Below, in pieces: positions 11,569 to 22,015 of a stretch of 64,000 nt of DNA (its first letter is position 1; every line of letters starts with the position of its first letter). The DNA is from Alisma plantago-aquatica. Its lineage: Eukaryota; Streptophyta; Magnoliopsida; Alismatales; Alismataceae. Where the stretch lies: NCBI GenBank assembly GCA_963693085.1, contig OY856409.1, forward strand, positions 296,584,058-296,648,057. Reading direction: 5' to 3'. The translations under genes and the position numbers were made by a program. The notes below the pieces were generated by a model. The model did no database searches and had not been told where the DNA came from. It saw nothing but the letters and a program-made list of their open reading frames with translations.

Positions 11569-13929
11569 CACAGAGGGACAATTTGTTTCATAGAAGGTGG
11601 GAAGTGGTGGAGATAAAATGGCTCGTTTGGGTGCTTAGGGATAAGTATATGAAACTTTAAGATAAAGAAAAATAAAAGGTTGAAGTTCTAGTATCTTTCC
11701 AAGTGTTCCAAGCACACAAAAAAGAAGCTCCCCCACATTCCATATAGACCTGAATATATTTTCTTTGTCAAATTTCCTAGCCAATCAAATAATTTATTAG
11801 TTGATAGCTACTAAAGGTAGCTCATCCATGTAGGGGTAAACCCTAAAATACCCTTCAGAAAAACACCTTCAAACTAAGGTTTACATAGGAACTCCATGGA
11901 TCAACAAGCTCAAGAATGATGAGAGAATATACAAGGACCACAGTTCAAGTGATAAATTGCAAAGTAAACCTATCAATTGGGTAAATTGCAGAAAAGTCCA
12001 AAATGTGCATAAAATTGCATAACGTGCTCAAACAGTGTCCAAATTGGACTAAATTTGGAACTTAAGCTTTTATTATGATTTGAAAGCATATAAAAAGGTT
12101 ATATTATGGTTATAAGAAATAAATTATGATAATTAAGCTTGTTCAACACTTTAAGCAAGGTTAGGGGTCTCACACTCTGAATTATTCTTATTAAGGAATG
12201 TGGTTTTAGTCTCCATATGCCAATTCATCAAGTCTAAACAATATAAAATGGTGAGAAAGCCAATTGGTGAAGGGATTTCATCATATTCAACACTTGAACT
12301 TGATTGAAAACTTCTTCAACCAATTTATTTTATGTTATCCATGTTGGTTTACCTCATGAGAACCCAATTGCACCTTTATGGGTTTTATCCATCTTTGTGG
12401 TTCCACCAATGTCATACCTTGCAGGTGTGCATGGATTCCATTGTAGATATAATGGCATTAATCCATTTCTCATACTAGTGTTCTTCAAAAGTTCTTAGTT
12501 GAAAGTTGACTCATCATCTTATGACCAACTCACAACTTATCTGAGTTATAGGACTCACAATCTTTTTACTTCAGATATGTTCTACTTGAGCTATGAGTCT
12601 TATGTTACATAATGAAATTCACATTCCAAAGACAACTTTTGATTCTCCAAAGTTCCCTTTATACCTCTTGTGGAACAAATGTTTTCTAGTTGATCTTGAA
12701 CCATTTGAGTTCTACTTTACTCCCAATGATTCTTTTGGAATTCAGTTATCCAACTGACAAACACTTTTTATTGGATTGGGATATGTAGTTTTCAACAAAC
12801 TAACATGTAAGTGATTAAATCTTTTCAATAACTATTTTCATGCATAAGTTTCAATCCTTAAGACACATCAGGACATTCCCATATCATATCTGATATGTTG
12901 TCTTATTAACCCATTTAAAAATATTTTCATTTAGTTCTAAGCATATACCCTTAAGAAGATTAGATTAGATGATAAACACATCATGACTCATCATGTTATG
13001 CTTCCTTCATTCTAACATGTCATTATGTTTCTTTCTGACATGTCATTATGTTTTAGTTGGATATCTAGTACATTATCATAGTTTATCTAGAAGGTCCTCA
13101 AACTATTACTATAAAGTATTTCAACATTTGATCATATCAAAGTATCTTAATACTTTTAAAGAATTTTTGTACTTCATTTATAAAATCTTCTTGAATACTT
13201 TAAGAGATTTGTATTTTACTTCTTGCATATCACCATATCATTGGTAATACAATGAAGTACATTTAATAGGCCTTTACCATTTATTCTAGAAGATCTTCGT
13301 ACATCCATATATACCATGCCTAATAGAATACATGTTATCCACTACACTTAGTGAGAAGTTGCATGTCATGTTGCTTACATATTAGATTAGCATGTCTTTT
13401 ATTGGTGCAATAATCAAAAGAGTCTAGATAAACATCAACATGTTCAAGAAATGCATCTCTCACATATGTTCTCTAAACGACGATGTTATAGATTGTTTGA
13501 GTTATCAAATGATCATTTAGGTATTATGTTTTAAACATTTATCTATTGATCCTTTCTCATAAAGATGATAAGATGTTTGGGGAATTTCCATACAAGATCA
13601 CATCTTTGAAATAAAAGCATTAAAAACTCTTTAATTATGATCATCCTTGTCCATACAAGATGCTTAAAGTAAAATGTTTATATTATTGCCATAATGAAAT
13701 AGTAGTTCATCAAACTCTATTACATGTCATTTGGGCTAATATAAATTCTAGATGTAGACTATAATTGCAGCATCTCTTGCTCAGCAAAGTACATCCTTGT
13801 CCTTTCATAAAGTTTGTACTTATTTTTAGATCATGCACATCTTGTATGGAAAATATGTATCTGGTATCATATACCAAGATGAAAAAGTAATTAAATTTAT
13901 CTTATAATTTTTAAACCTAAAGTAGAGGC

Positions 13930-14747
13930 TTCTTCCCCTTACTTCTTATTCTTTAGTTCCTCTAGGAAGACATGGCAATTCCTTTTCTAGTGTCCATGTT
14001 GGTGATAGTGATTCCAATCGCCTCCTTTCTTTATTCCTCCCATTGCCCTTAGATATGAAGACTTATGCTTTTGACCAGCTTTAGAAGTCTTCTTAGCTTT
14101 TACTTTTCCTTTACACTTCCCCTTTGTCTTGTTGATCATCATCACAGACTTGGGCATGTCTTTCTTCATTTGTGCCTCAGTTGTTCTCAACATTCCCAAT
14201 AATTCTATCAACGGTTTTCCAAATTCATTCATGTTGCAGTTCATGAAAAACTAACTACATGATTTTGGTAGGGATTGCAGAATCGCATCAGTGGCCAACA
14301 CTTGATGCAAGGGGAATCCCAGTCTAACAAGGTTCTCCACACACCCAATGAGCTTGAGCACATGAGGACATACTTGATCTCCTTCTACCATGTTACATTT
14401 GCAAAATGCCTTAGAAACATCATATCTCTCTTGTCTTTCTTGATCTTGGAACATATTCTTAAGATGTGTGACCATCTCAATAACATCAATGTTCTGCTGC
14501 TTCCTCTGCAACTCATAGTTAATGGAGCACTGCATCAGACACTTGACATCCATGACATCTTCAATATAATTCTTGTAAGCATCCCTATCAGCCTTAGTGC
14601 ATTAGGAAGAGGTTCTCCTAGTTTTGGTATCTCCAAGACATAGAGCTTGCACTCCTATGTGAGAACAATTCTCAACATTCTGTTCCCATACAATTTATCC
14701 TTCTCAAAGACCGGTCACAGAGAAAAGGTGTTGTTGTGTGTATCCAT
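13930..14747 (-). pseudogene. copia gag remnant of the old element
   Basis: The minus-strand frame begins near the ATG at 14747-14745 and is broken by frameshifts and stops. Recognisable parts include MDVKCLMQCSINYEL, VIEMVTHLKNMFQ and RYDVSKAFCKCNMVEGD, then a Lys-rich tail with GKCKGKVKAKKTSKAG. It is colinear with the copia gag at 28,759-29,560 on the opposite strand and matches it closely. The fold is the UBN2-type copia gag that packages the RNA into particles. The zinc knuckle is not evident. Confidence 0.8.
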
Positions 14748-15208
14748 TTGATTATTAAAAAGGATTTGTAACTTTGCCAAAAACTCAATTTGATTTTATT
14801 TAAAAAAATTATGATGTCAGTTAGGTCTTTAATTAGCTATCGTTCTCATTATTTTGTTCAAGTTGATAACCCTCAAGTATTAATTTAGAAGTTTGCAGCA
14901 TACAAACCTCTAATGAGCCAAGATCTAAAATGGATTCAATTATTACCGGACATTTGCCAGTGTCGATAATCAACCATTAAGGTAGGCAACACTTTCTAAT
15001 CACATCTAATGCAATTCTTGGATAGACGATATATATGCACAATTTCTTGCCATAATCATTTATATGCCTCTGGCACTTAGTCCCCCACTAAGACTCACCA
15101 GTTAAGCCTAACCTAAAAGCCAACATGATAAATATGCACCCTTCTTAGGAAAAACCTACATATTTACAATCACACTTCCATGGTATAGACAATGCACAAT
15201 GCTTGGGC

Positions 15209-15213
15209 GTTAC
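15209..15213. repeat. left target-site duplication of the younger copia (GTTAC)
   Basis: GTTAC here and GTAAC at 34,638-34,642 flank the younger copia. The homologous uninterrupted site in the element at 28,300 (TAGGTTACGCC, opposite strand) shows GTAAC was original, so the left copy has one A-to-T change. Confidence 0.75.
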
Positions 15214-16391
15214 TATTGGTAAGGTATGCACAGAGAAACAATCATATGATGATTGACATGGCATTGACCATAAAGGATTTGAATCATATTGATAAAGGAA
15301 AGCTTCCAATTCATTATGTTTCATTCAGTTATGAGATAGTGAAGAAACATTATGAATATCTAAAGAACAACAATACTCAATGACGTATGTCTTCAAGTAC
15401 ATCACTTGGAGAATGTGATCATATGAATACTAAGAGTATGTACATTCTTATTATGTCTCTAGTGGGTTGTTACTATGTAAGGTAGATATACACCAATATC
15501 ACATAAGATTGGAGTGTGGGTTGGTTGATTACAGAGTCTCATTAGTCATGACCTAGCATATCAAACCAAGCACACTGATACATGTTTGATAATAGTGTAT
15601 CATACAGACTCACCTTGAGAGTGACACATGGAAACCATCATTGGTGGTCATATTCATCTCTCATAGTGAAGGTGGTGATTGTAGTTCATGGACCTGAAAT
15701 CACTACACTCATCACATTTTTTTGGGTATACTTTGACATAATCAAATGTAGTCCTGAAATACAAGTTGCCATAAAGGTGATGATTGGGTAGCTTCGACAC
15801 ATGGGGACTAATTGTGAGTAATAGAGAGGGGATTTGTACCTCATACTGAACATTGATATACTAGCCACTTAATAAGAAAAACTGAGAAATGCATGCACAT
15901 GCACATGTGAATCAATATATGATATTGAGGTTCACATCATCTCAGATAGTCTTCTCTTTGTTCAAGAAACATGGGTTGAACGTTGAGAGGATGATGATAC
16001 CTTGCCTCAAGTTCATTCTGAATATCAAAGACAAAAGAATTATATAATCACTACAACACCTTACATAGATTGTAGGTTGAAGTTGTTCTCCAACTTTCCA
16101 TAAACTTGGGAAGCACTAATGTGCAACTAGGCACCACTCTCTACTTGTGATGTCATAAATTAGTTATGGGCATTCACTGGCAATGTGATATGGGACCTAT
16201 ATGGTCACACACTTAGGAACTCATCTATAAGAGGAGTTTAATCTTAAATGATGATTGGAATGATTACTAAAGCATTTAGGTATTCAATTCACACAACTTA
16301 TCAGCTGGATGCACTACTAAATGATAGACTCATAGAGTGATATGATCATTTGAGAGCCAGAAGGCCATTTTAAGGGTTGAGATGGGCATTT
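15214..16391 (+). repeat. 5' LTR of the younger copia, first half
   Basis: Colinear with 32411-33591 of the 3' LTR and with 37552 onward of the third copia copy; all three share ATGATGATTG about 40 bases in. The LTR is broken after TTT at 16389-16391 by the CACTA insertion and resumes at 26,210. No gene is visible. Confidence 0.88.
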
Positions 16392-16404
16392 CACTACTAC
16401 AGAA
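16392..16404 (+). repeat. left terminal inverted repeat of the CACTA
   Basis: CACTACTACAGAA, matched by the reverse complement at 26194-26206. Confidence 0.95.
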
Positions 16405-16414
16405 ACAACATTCA

Positions 16415-16850
16415 GTGTCGCTTTTCTGGGCGTCGGTTATTTAGGAAAACCGATGCCTATAATATTAGACGTCGGTTATTTATGCAAACTGACGTCTATA
16501 TTTGAAGACCAGCCAGACACGGGTACCGCTTTGTATTTAGCGTCGGCTGGTTATAACAGACCGACGCCTAAAATCGCCTGCGAAATCCAATTTTCGAGTG
16601 AAAACATTTTAAGTCACCTACAATGTCGGTTTTTTAACTATTCACTGACGCCTATTTAAAATGAAAATTTGCACAAAAAGTCCCACTTTCAGTGTCGGTT
16701 ATCCTTCGATAACCGACGCTGATAATGGTTCCCGCCAAATAATTTAGGGTAAAGGTTGTCTAGTTGGGCGTCAGTGTTTTACTATCAACCGACGCTAAAG
16801 CATAATAGGCGTCGGTTTTGTATATAACCGATGTCGTTGACCAACTTAAT
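16415..16850. repeat. left subterminal repeats of the CACTA
   Basis: GTGTCG, GCGTCGGTT and their complements AACCGACGCC recur in both orientations every 20-60 bases, typically as GCGTCGGTT-ATTTA...AAACCGACGC pairs. In En/Spm, subterminal arrays bind the TNPA protein and are needed for transposition; here that role is inferred from position and arrangement. Confidence 0.85.
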
Positions 16851-16859
16851 AGACCCGAT

Positions 16860-17185
16860 CACCCAGCTCTTCCCCCTTTCTCCCTGTTTCATCGCGATAT
16901 TCTCCTATGCTGCTGCTCACCGCCGCTCTCCCAAAATCGCGATGTCGGTTGTTGTCCCTCAGCTTCTTCGGTGCTGGTGCTCTTCTGCTCGCCGGCATCG
17001 CTGCCTGCTTCTTCGCCTACTGCTTCTCCGGCCGACGCCGCTGCTGCTTCTCCCGGTGCCACTGCTCTTCGCTGCCCACCCCTCTGCTTCTTCGCCTGCT
17101 CGCCACCGTTGCTGCCGCCACTCGTTGCCACTCTTCTCCACGCTAGCTCCAGGTAGCCTAGCCTCTTTGCTGCCTTCTCCCTAGC
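16860..17185. other. GC-rich stretch without a supported gene
   Basis: Composition shifts to GC-rich, CTGCTG/GCCGCC-like sequence in an AT-rich surrounding. Open frames exist in several registers on both strands but encode only Ala/Ser/Pro/Arg-biased peptides, as expected for such sequence. It could be the transcribed leader of the CACTA or captured host DNA. I cannot assign a product. Confidence 0.4.
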
Positions 17186-17354
17186 TCCTTACCAATAGAA
17201 ATCACGGCCATGGTTGTGTTGGCCTACCATGGCCGTGCTGGATAGCACAGCCGTGGTAGGCCAACACAGCCACGGTCGTTACCACGGCCGTGCTGTCCAG
17301 CACGGATGTGGTAGGCTAGCATAGCCACGACGTCGTGCTTGCTATTGGTAAGGA
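17186..17354. repeat. foldback 1: about 170-nt inverted repeat rich in CACGGCCGTG words
   Basis: TCCTTACCAATAG (17186) pairs with CTATTGGTAAGGA (17342). The interior pairs too: GGCCTACCATGGCCGTGCTGG on the left matches the complement of CAGCACGGATGTGGTAGGC on the right, with scattered mismatches and a small loop near 17,270. Related CACGGCCGTG words recur in the right subterminal region (25,850-25,925). Confidence 0.8.
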
Positions 17355-17590
17355 TATGAAAAATAATTTATGTAATGCTTGCATATATTTGTCATATATT
17401 TGTGCTTCTAATCGTAATGTTTGGCCTAATTCTGTAAATTTTGAAGCTTGTTGAAATAAGATTTAAACTTGTCAATTGTAGCATCCTAATTTGATTTGAT
17501 TAAACCTAACATTGATGAAACCCTAACATCAATTGTGATGAAACCCTAACATTAATTGTGATGAAACCCTAACATGTACATATCTATTAT

Positions 17591-18520
17591 TGTGTTTGTT
17601 GGCCTAGAAACCCGTCCAAGATTTACTCATTTGGAGTAAATCTTGGATAGTCCCCAGTTTGGGACTATTCTTGAACACCTGATCTCACTTATGATGTAAG
17701 TGTATAATGTGTATTGGGTTTTCGAGAAAATTTCACTAGCATTTCCCCGTTTGTTCTCTAAGTACATATGTACTTAGAGAACAGCGGGGAAATGCTGCCG
17801 AAATTTTCTTGAAAACCCAATACACATTATACACTTACTAGTGAGATTAGGTGTGCAAGGATGGGATAGGTGGTACACATTTATTATATATAAGAATGAC
17901 ATCACATGTGTTTGTTGGCCTAGAAACCCGTCCAAGATTTACTCATTAGGAGTAAATCTTGGATAGTCCCCGGTTTGGGACTGTTCTTGGACACCTAATC
18001 TCACTTAGGATGTAAGTGTATGATTTGTATTGGGTTTTCGAGAAAATTTCGGCAGCATTTCCCCGTTTGTTCTCTAAGTACATATGTACTTAGAGAACAA
18101 CGGGGAAATGCTGCCGAAATTTTCTTGAAAACCCAATACACATTATACACTTACTAGTGAGATTAGGTGTTCAAGGATGGGATAGGTGGTACACATTTAT
18201 TTATATAAGAATGACATCACATGTGTTTGTTGGCCTAGAAACCCCTCTAAGATTTACTCATTAGGAGTAAATCTTGGATAGTCCCCGGTTTGGGACTGTT
18301 CTTGAACACCTAATCTCACTTAGGATGTAAGTGTATAATGTGTATTGGGTTTTCGAGAAAATTTTGGTAGCATTTCCCCATTTGTTCTCGAAGTACATAT
18401 GTACTTAGAGAACAACGAGGAAATGTTGTCGAAATTTTCTTGAAAACCCAATACACATTATACACTTACTAGTGAGATTAGGTGTTCAAGGATGGGATAG
18501 GTGGTACACATGTGTTTGTT
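17591..18520. repeat. three tandem copies of a 315-bp unit, each with a long foldback
   Basis: Units start TGTGTTTGTTGGCCTAGAAAC at about 17591, 17908 and 18218. The foldback centres (ACATATGT) are at 17767, 18083 and 18398, giving a period of 315-316 bp. Each foldback spans about 190 nt: 17669-17861, 17985-18176 and 18300-18491. The outer arm TTGAACACCT pairs with AGGTGTTCAA. The inner arm GGGTTTTCGAGAAAATTTC pairs with GAAATTTTCTTGAAAACCC. The apex GTTCTCTAAGTACAT pairs with ATGTACTTAGAGAAC. The middle copy is nearly perfect through the inner arms. A smaller hairpin (AAGATTTACTC/GAGTAAATCTT) precedes each. Confidence 0.93.
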
Positions 18521-18575
18521 AACCGTAGACCCTAATCTTGTCCTAATATATACTTGTTTCCTCTTTGATCATAGA

Positions 18576-21500
18576 ATGGATAGATCATGGATGCCATTCA
18601 CAATCGCTGCACCCCAGAGTTTATATCTGGTCTTGATCAGTTTGTTAGATTTGCCGAGGAACATAGGAAAGAATCTGAAGATAGGTTCTACTGTCCATGT
18701 AGGCATTGCGGTAACAACTTGAAAGTCATCACTGGTGACGAAATCAAAAGTCATGTCATGTGCAATGGGATAGTACAAGGCTATATAGAATGGCACTGGC
18801 ATGAAGAGATTTCAAACTCAAAACCATTGGATGTCGATAGCAGTGCTTGGGTGGAAGAAGAAATTGCCTCCGATGACGTAGATGAGAACGAACCAGTTCC
18901 AGTAGACATCGTTGATGCAATGTTGGATAGTTGTAGGGTAGAGCACATCGATCCACTTCCTATCTTTAGAAACATTGTGCATGATGCTGAGATACCGTTA
19001 TACACAGGCTGTGCTAAGTTTACGAAGCTTAGCACTGTGTTGAGATTGTATAAGTTGAAAGCTAACAATAGAAGGAGCGACAAAAGCTTCACTTCATTAT
19101 TGACTTTGTTGAAAGAAATGCTTCCTGAAGGAAACGAGCTGCCAATCTCAACATACCAGGTAAAAAAATTGTTGTGCCCAATGGGAATGGAGGCCAAGAA
19201 GATACACACATGTCCGAATGATTGTGTATTATTTCAAAAGGACTATGTGGATTTGAAAGATTGTCCAAAATGTGGTGCGTCACGGTATAAATTGACGACT
19301 TCAGGGGAGTCCAAAACTGGTTCTCCTGCCAAGGTGATGTGGTATCTACAAATAATATCACAGTTTCAATGCTTGTTTGCAAATCCGAAAGATGCAAAGA
19401 ATTTGAGGTGGCATGCAGATGTTAAGAAAAATAATGATGGGATCCTATGACATGCGTCTGATTCCCCACAGTGGAAGAAGATTGATCTATTGTACCCCAA
19501 ATTTGGTGAAGAAGATAGGAATCTAAGACTTGGGCTTTGTACAGATGGGATGAATCTGTATGGGACATTGAGCAGCCAACATATCACTTGGCCAATCATG
19601 CTTGTTATATAAAATCTTCCTCCCTAGCTGTGTATGAAAAATAAGTATGTTATGCTGTCGTTGTTGATATCAGGCCCTAAACAACCCGGAAATGATATCG
19701 ATGTTTATCTTGAACCTATGATTGATGACTTAAAGAAACTTTGGGCTGAAGGTGTGATGACCTATGATGCTTCAGTAAGAGAGACATTTCGTTTGCATGC
19801 TATGTTGTTTTGCACTATTAATGACTTTCCAGCATACGGGAATTTGTCTGGATATAGTGTCAAAGGAGCTAAAGCGTGTCCTATATGTGAAGAAAACACT
19901 GATTCAATAAGACTAAAACATGGCGGCAAGACTGTATATCTTGTTCATCAAAGGTTTCTTTCAAAATTCCATCCATATCATAGGAAGCGCAAAGCATTCA
20001 ATGGATGGAATGATGAACGGAGTGCACCTAAACCTATACCAGGGGATGTTGTTTATGAAAGAGTAAAATACATTGTCAATGAATTTGGTAAGAAATCACA
20101 ATGTAGTATGGCCACACGGAGTGACAAGTCTTCATTCAAGAAGAAGTCAATATTTTGGGATCTTCCTTATTGGAGTTCTTTGACAGTCAGACATTGTATT
20201 GATGTAATGCACGTTGAGAAAAATGTTTGTGATAGCATCATTGGTACTCTGTTAAATATACCAGGTAAGACTAAAGATGGGATAAAATCCAGACTGGACC
20301 TACGTGAACTGGGAATAAGGTCAGAATTAACAGAATTACGTGAAATGGGTAATAAAAGAACATACTTACCTCCCGCTTGTTACACGTTGTCTAGAAAGGA
20401 GAAGAAAGCATTTTTTGAATGCTTGGTAAATGTTAAGGTGCCACATGGTTACTCATCCAACATTCGTGATTGGTATCAATGAAAGATCTGAAGTTGATAG
20501 GTCTTAAATCTCATGATTGTCACACTCTAATGCAACAAATATTGCCCGTGGCAATTTGATCTATATTGCCGAAGAATGTAAGGTTTGCAATCACCAGACT
20601 TTGTTTCTTTTTCAACAGTATATGCAGCAAAGTTATTGACCCTGATACTCTCGATAATTTGCAAAGAGAAGTAGTTGTTACCCTATGTCAGCTTGAGATG
20701 TATTTCCCTCCTTCGTTCTTTGATATCATGGTACATCTTGTTGTCCACTTGACTAGGGAAGTGAAAATGTTGGGACCACTTTTCTTGCATTGGATGTATC
20801 CCTTTGAACGATACATGAGCATTTTTAAAGGTGATGTTCAAAACCATTATCGGTCTGAAGGGAGTATTATTGAAGGTTATGTGGTGAGAGAGGTTATGGA
20901 TTTTTGCAATGACTTTCTAAATGGTAATAACACTCCTGTTAATGACAAGAATATTGAGGAGGGAAAAGGAATTTTGGGATCACGGGTGAAAGTAATCATC
21001 CGTGAGTAGTTGGAACAAGCTCACTTGTATATTTTACACAACATGGACGAAGTGAGTGTTTATATCGAGGAACATACCAATTTCATCAAGAGACAATATC
21101 CTCAAGCCAATACAATGTGGCTTGCTAGAGAGCATAACAAGACATTTATTAAGTGGTTTGAAGATAAAGTCTTACATCAACTATCTCAAACACCAGATGA
21201 TATTACAGAAACTATCAAATGCCTCGCCTTTAAACCAAAACCAAATGTTATGTCTTATGAAGGGTTTGACATTAATGGGTTCACATATTACACAAAGCGC
21301 CAAGATGATAAGAGTGTCGTCCAAAACAGTGGGGTCACTCTTCAAGCGTCGACTATGTATTTTGCAAGTGCAAAGGATAAGAGTCCACGTGAAGCTAAAA
21401 TGTCATATTACAGTGTCATTGAAGACATATGGGAGTTTGACTACATAGATTTCAGAATTCCGCTCTTTAAATGTAATTGGGTTGATAACATCAAAGGAGT

Positions 21501-21822
21501 TATAGTGGATGAATTGAGTTTCACTTTAGTGAACTTTGAAAAGATTGGCGAGAAGGGTGAACCATTCATATTGGCATCACAGGCGAAACAAGTACTCTAT
21601 ATCGATGATCCTGCAAATGATAAATGGTCAGTTGTTCTTCATGGTAAAAGACAGTTCATTGAAGATCCTATAGACGAAGAAGAGTACTATGATAAGTATG
21701 ATGACTCCAGTCCATTCTCAGTTGGGTTGCCAACTCCACAAAATATTGAAGCTAATGATGACTTATATGTCCGTGGAGATCACAATGAAGGATTGTTAAT
21801 TGATAAAAGATCACAATTTTAG
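18576..21822 (+). pseudogene. CACTA transposase (TNPD/TNP2 type), broken
   Basis: The usual family start MDRSWM is at 18576, but the frame shifts within about 15 codons to the frame of PEFISGLDQFV (read from 18587). Domains in order: transposase-associated zinc-finger-like region (FYCPCRHCGNN, near 18,690); TNP2/Transposase_21 core with LLISGPKQPGNDIDVYL, CTINDFPAYGNLSGYS, KACPICEE and HCIDVMHVEKNVCDS; a DUF4218-like region from about 20,566 (LFLHWMYPFERYM); a DUF4216-like region near 21,480 ending at 21822. The enzyme family cuts and joins the element ends. Breaks: stops at 19448 (CGA to TGA in ILRH), about 19,610 and 19,626 (TGG to TAG), about 21,007 (TAG), and a frameshift near 20,470. No introns are needed. 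Confidence 0.92.
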
Positions 21823-21870
21823 AGGCATGCATGTTTATATTTTTTTATTGAATCTAAATGTTTATATTTT

Positions 21871-22010
21871 CAGATTTGATGTCTCATTATCTTGTATTTA
21901 ATACAAATGCTAAATGTTTGCTTTTTTAATATCAATATCATTTTCAGATTTGATGTCTCATTATCTTGTAGTTAATACAAATGCTAAATGTTTGCCTTTT
22001 TAATGACATT
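21871..22010. repeat. 74-bp direct repeat between the two CACTA genes
   Basis: CAGATTTGATGTCTCATTAT begins at 21871 and again at 21945, each followed by near-identical sequence up to TGTTTGC and a T run. The second copy ends just before the ATG at 22016. Nothing else is visible in this spacer. Confidence 0.85.
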
Positions 22011-22015
22011 TTCAG

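Larger units (their letters stand above)
8880..12174 (-). repeat. second, diverged chromovirus LTR, lacking its 3' end
   Basis: On the minus strand it begins TGTGAGACCCCTAACC at 12174, where it interrupts copia sequence. Its layout matches the other LTR (302-5304): similar start, a matching AATTGCAAGCTAACC-like segment some 200 bases in, then a TATA box about 610 bp from the start. The sequences are too different to be the two LTRs of one insertion. No PBS or LTR terminus is found near 8880. The sequence instead passes straight into the protease end of pol, so the U5 end, PBS and gag are missing. I see no gene in it. The exact inner boundary is uncertain by some tens of bases. Confidence 0.65.
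12175..15213 (-). mobile_element. 3' part of an old copia element (internal region)
   Basis: This stretch is the reverse complement of about 28.3-31.3 kb, the internal region of the younger copia. For example, the sequence near 12,840 matches that near 30,620, and 12,180-12,240 matches 31,190-31,260. It carries gag (13,930-14,747) and decayed pol. It is cut at 12,174 by the chromovirus LTR and at 15,213 by the younger copia. Its leader continues at 34,638-35,465. 12,175-13,929 holds only decayed pol without usable frames, and 14,748-15,213 is leader. Confidence 0.8.

Noticed and set aside
16818..17184. Overlapping open frames on both strands encoding Ser/Ala/Pro/Arg-rich peptides
   Set aside because: GC-rich, repeat-like sequence opens several frames at once; no domain, no splice support, no conservation visible.
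17591..18520. Regularly spaced repeats that might suggest a CRISPR array
   Set aside because: Units are 315 bp, contiguous, with long foldbacks and no spacers; the host is eukaryotic and the array lies inside a CACTA element.
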